Shown: positions 7,116-8,751 of the stretch, piece by piece | Layout: each line of letters opens with the position of its first letter | How positions within the stretch are numbered: the stretch's first letter is position 1 | Assembly: GCA_948439925.1 (NCBI GenBank) | Contig: CAOJNR010000039.1 | Location: forward strand, 1 to 8,751 | From: an uncultured Clostridia bacterium | Lineage (GTDB): Bacteria; Bacillota; Clostridia; Christensenellales; UBA1242 | DNA length: 8,751 bases | Reading direction: 5' to 3' | Translations under genes and position numbers: made by a program | The notes under the pieces: model-generated | What the model was told of the DNA's origin: nothing | Seen by the model: only the letters and a program-made list of their open reading frames with translations | Database searches by the model: none

Positions 7116-7157
7116 ATTATTGTATAACCAATAAGATGCAAAATCGAAAGGAGTGTC

Positions 7158-8751
7158 TTATTTTTGTTGCAACAGCATTATAAGTTTCTCGCGCAGTTTG
7201 TCAATAAAACGTTTGTTAACCCTGAGAAGTATCATCACAATGATTGAGCACAGCATTATCGTGAAGAAGGTGATAAGCAGTGTTGGGTTGCAAGTTGAAA
7301 TAGCGAAGAAGTCAGGAAAGGCTATGATTGCAACTGTTATACCAATAAATGACACAAAGATGGTTATTATCTTTATCATATTTTTTGAGAAACACAGCGA
7401 AACGAGATTGAGAAAGCCAGTGTATGTGAGAACAAGAATTGCAAGAGTGTGATACTCATTGTATATCTCAATATTGTTTGGCGTGAGCTTTGGATTGTAT
7501 AAAGCCATAATGACTAAGACATTGATGAGCATAAGTAACGCTCTCGGCAGTGCTCGTTTCATAACCTGAGGTATGAAATTTCCTTTGATTCGGCTGGTGT
7601 TTGGAATAAAGGTGAGAATGAATGATGGAATTCCAATCACGAAAGCTTCCAAAAGGAACATGTTTGAAGGCGAGAAAGGATAGGACTTTCGCATAATGAG
7701 TGTGATAAGCGTTAAAACGATTGCGAAAAATGTTTTCATAAGAAATAGTGAAGATGAATTTTGCACGTTATTGACAACTTGTCTGCCCTCCTTCACAACT
7801 GCTGAAAGGGAAGAGAAGTTTGATTCAAGAAGAACAAGTTTTGATATGCTTCTTGCAACCTCACTGCCGTCAGCCATTGCGATAGAACAGTCGGCTTCTT
7901 TAAGAGCAAGAGTGTCGTTGACTCCGTCGCCTGTCATGGCAACAACATTGCCTTTGTTTTTGAGGGCTTTGATGATAGTATATTTCTGCTCAGGTGTCAC
8001 TCTGCCGAAAACGGTGAATTGGTCAGCCATTTGTTCAACTTCTTTTAAAGAGGTGTCTTCAAGAGAAACGAACTTATCACTGTTTTCAACGCCAACACGT
8101 TGGGCGATTTTGGAAACTGTTGCAGGGTCGTCACCAGAAATAATTTTGATTTCAACATCATTGTCTTTGAACCACTGGATAGTTTCGATTGCATCCTGTC
8201 TTATCGTTTCTTCAAGCACGATGAATGCGATTGCAGTTGCAGATGATCCGCTCATTTTTTTATCGAATGCCGAACTTGATTCTGCAAGGCACAAAACGCG
8301 AAGACCTTTGTTTTGTTGCTCGGAAATAAATTCCTTTTGCTCGGTAGTCAGTTTGCAACCAATTCGTGTTGTAGCGCCAAGGAAATAGCATTTTCGGTTG
8401 CTCAGTTGTGTGATTGAATATTTGCGCTCGGAAGAAAATTCCATAACATTGAGTGGTTTAAGGTCACCTGTTCGACCAAACTCTTTGATAAGCGCATTTG
8501 AGGTTGCATTAACAGATTTTTGCGCGTCTAAAACGCTTGATAAAATCTTTTTGATTGTTGTCTTTCTTTGTTTGCCAAAGGTGAGAAAGTCGACAACGTT
8601 CATTGTTCCGTCGGTGATTGTTCCTGTCTTGTCAAGACAAAGAACATTTGTTCTTGCCAGCATTTCGATTGAGTATAAGTCCTTAACAAGTGTTTTCTTT
8701 CGTGCAAGTTTGACAACGCCAACAGCGAGAGAAATTGTTATGAGAAGAAAC
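7158..8751 (-). CDS. Cation-transporting P-type ATPase, C-terminal part (5' end outside window)
   Basis: About 530 residues are visible. The frame runs to the window edge, so the Met codon at 8661-8663 is internal; the actuator domain and first membrane helices lie beyond. In order: end of M4 (LLITISLAVGVVKLARKKTL), phosphorylation motif DKTGT with its Asp at 8631-8633, a short nucleotide-binding domain (FSSERKYSITQL, then FLGA in place of the usual KGA), SGDDP and TGDGVND of the HAD domain, then six predicted membrane helices. The export machinery is therefore complete in what is seen. The pattern 'YPFSPSNMFLL...GIPSFIL' with a following 'ALPRALL' resembles the CtpE-like group of bacterial HAD-IC ATPases; mycobacterial CtpE is linked to calcium uptake. 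M6 lacks the 'DGLPA' motif of classical calcium pumps, so the ion is uncertain. Heavy-metal (CPx) type is excluded because no CPx motif precedes DKTGT in the visible M4 end. Confidence 0.9.
   Translation of the reverse strand, partial: FLLITISLAVGVVKLARKKTLVKDLYSIEMLARTNVLCLDKTGTITDGTMNVVDFLTFGKQRKTTIKKILSSVLDAQKSVNATSNALIKEFGRTGDLKPLNVMEFSSERKYSITQLSNRKCYFLGATTRIGCKLTTEQKEFISEQQNKGLRVLCLAESSSAFDKKMSGSSATAIAFIVLEETIRQDAIETIQWFKDNDVEIKIISGDDPATVSKIAQRVGVENSDKFVSLEDTSLKEVEQMADQFTVFGRVTPEQKYTIIKALKNKGNVVAMTGDGVNDTLALKEADCSIAMADGSEVARSISKLVLLESNFSSLSAVVKEGRQVVNNVQNSSSLFLMKTFFAIVLTLITLIMRKSYPFSPSNMFLLEAFVIGIPSFILTFIPNTSRIKGNFIPQVMKRALPRALLMLINVLVIMALYNPKLTPNNIEIYNEYHTLAILVLTYTGFLNLVSLCFSKNMIKIITIFVSFIGITVAIIAFPDFFAISTCNPTLLITFFTIMLCSIIVMILLRVNKRFIDKLREKLIMLLQQK

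Noticed and set aside
7147..7452. AAAGGAG at 7148-7153 near a GTG-started 99-codon frame on the plus strand
   Set aside because: The GTG overlaps the Shine-Dalgarno-like sequence, leaving no spacing, and the frame lies antisense to the membrane region of the ATPase.
7696..8388. A 230-codon open frame on the plus strand
   Set aside because: It is antisense to the P-type ATPase, which has clear catalytic motifs; the plus-strand translation shows no domain, and there is no good ribosome binding site.
1..8751. CRISPR array, tRNA or rRNA genes, insertion sequences, invertible promoter flanked by long inverted repeats
   Set aside because: Looked for and not seen: no regularly spaced repeats, no cloverleaf-like segments, no transposase, and no long inverted repeats around the poly-G promoter.

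Overview
The window looks like a chromosomal segment of a low-GC, Gram-positive-type bacterium (Bacillota, probably an uncultured clostridial gut lineage). The evidence is the AT-rich intergenic DNA, strong AGGAGG-type ribosome binding sites, sigma-A-like promoters with extended -10 boxes, U-tract hairpin terminators, a spore-germination Ger(x)C protein, and a surface protein built from Listeria-Bacteroides (Flg_new) repeats. The lineage is inferred, not proven.

Layout. Positions 1-603 (+) hold the 3' part of a gerAC-family germinant-receptor lipoprotein gene. A sigma-A promoter (674-702) then drives ftsH (731-2995, +), the membrane AAA+ zinc protease, which carries an unusually long charged C-terminal tail. 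A one-base stop/start overlap couples ftsH to a gene for a 220-residue single-pass membrane protein of unknown function (2995-3657). The pair ends at a hairpin terminator near 3690-3724. A 264-base gap follows, with one possible stem-loop and, at 3870-3897, a promoter whose spacer contains nine consecutive G. This promoter drives a 1037-residue exported surface protein (3922-7035, +) with Flg_new repeats interrupted by inserted modules, one of them LamG-like, and a C-terminal GLUG-like repeat region. A symmetrical, probably bidirectional terminator (7087-7115) separates it from a convergent gene on the minus strand. That gene (7158-8751, 5' end outside the window) encodes the C-terminal part of a cation-transporting P-type ATPase, closest in feel to the CtpE-like group.

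How the parts relate. ftsH and the 220-residue gene form an operon, so the small protein may work with FtsH at the membrane. The surface protein is a separate transcription unit. Its promoter spacer of C + G9 + ATTTGA is the kind of slippage-prone element that phase-varies surface proteins in other bacteria (porA of Neisseria meningitidis is the classic case). This is the most interesting signal in the window. The germination and ATPase genes are truncated by the window edges and show no functional link to the rest.
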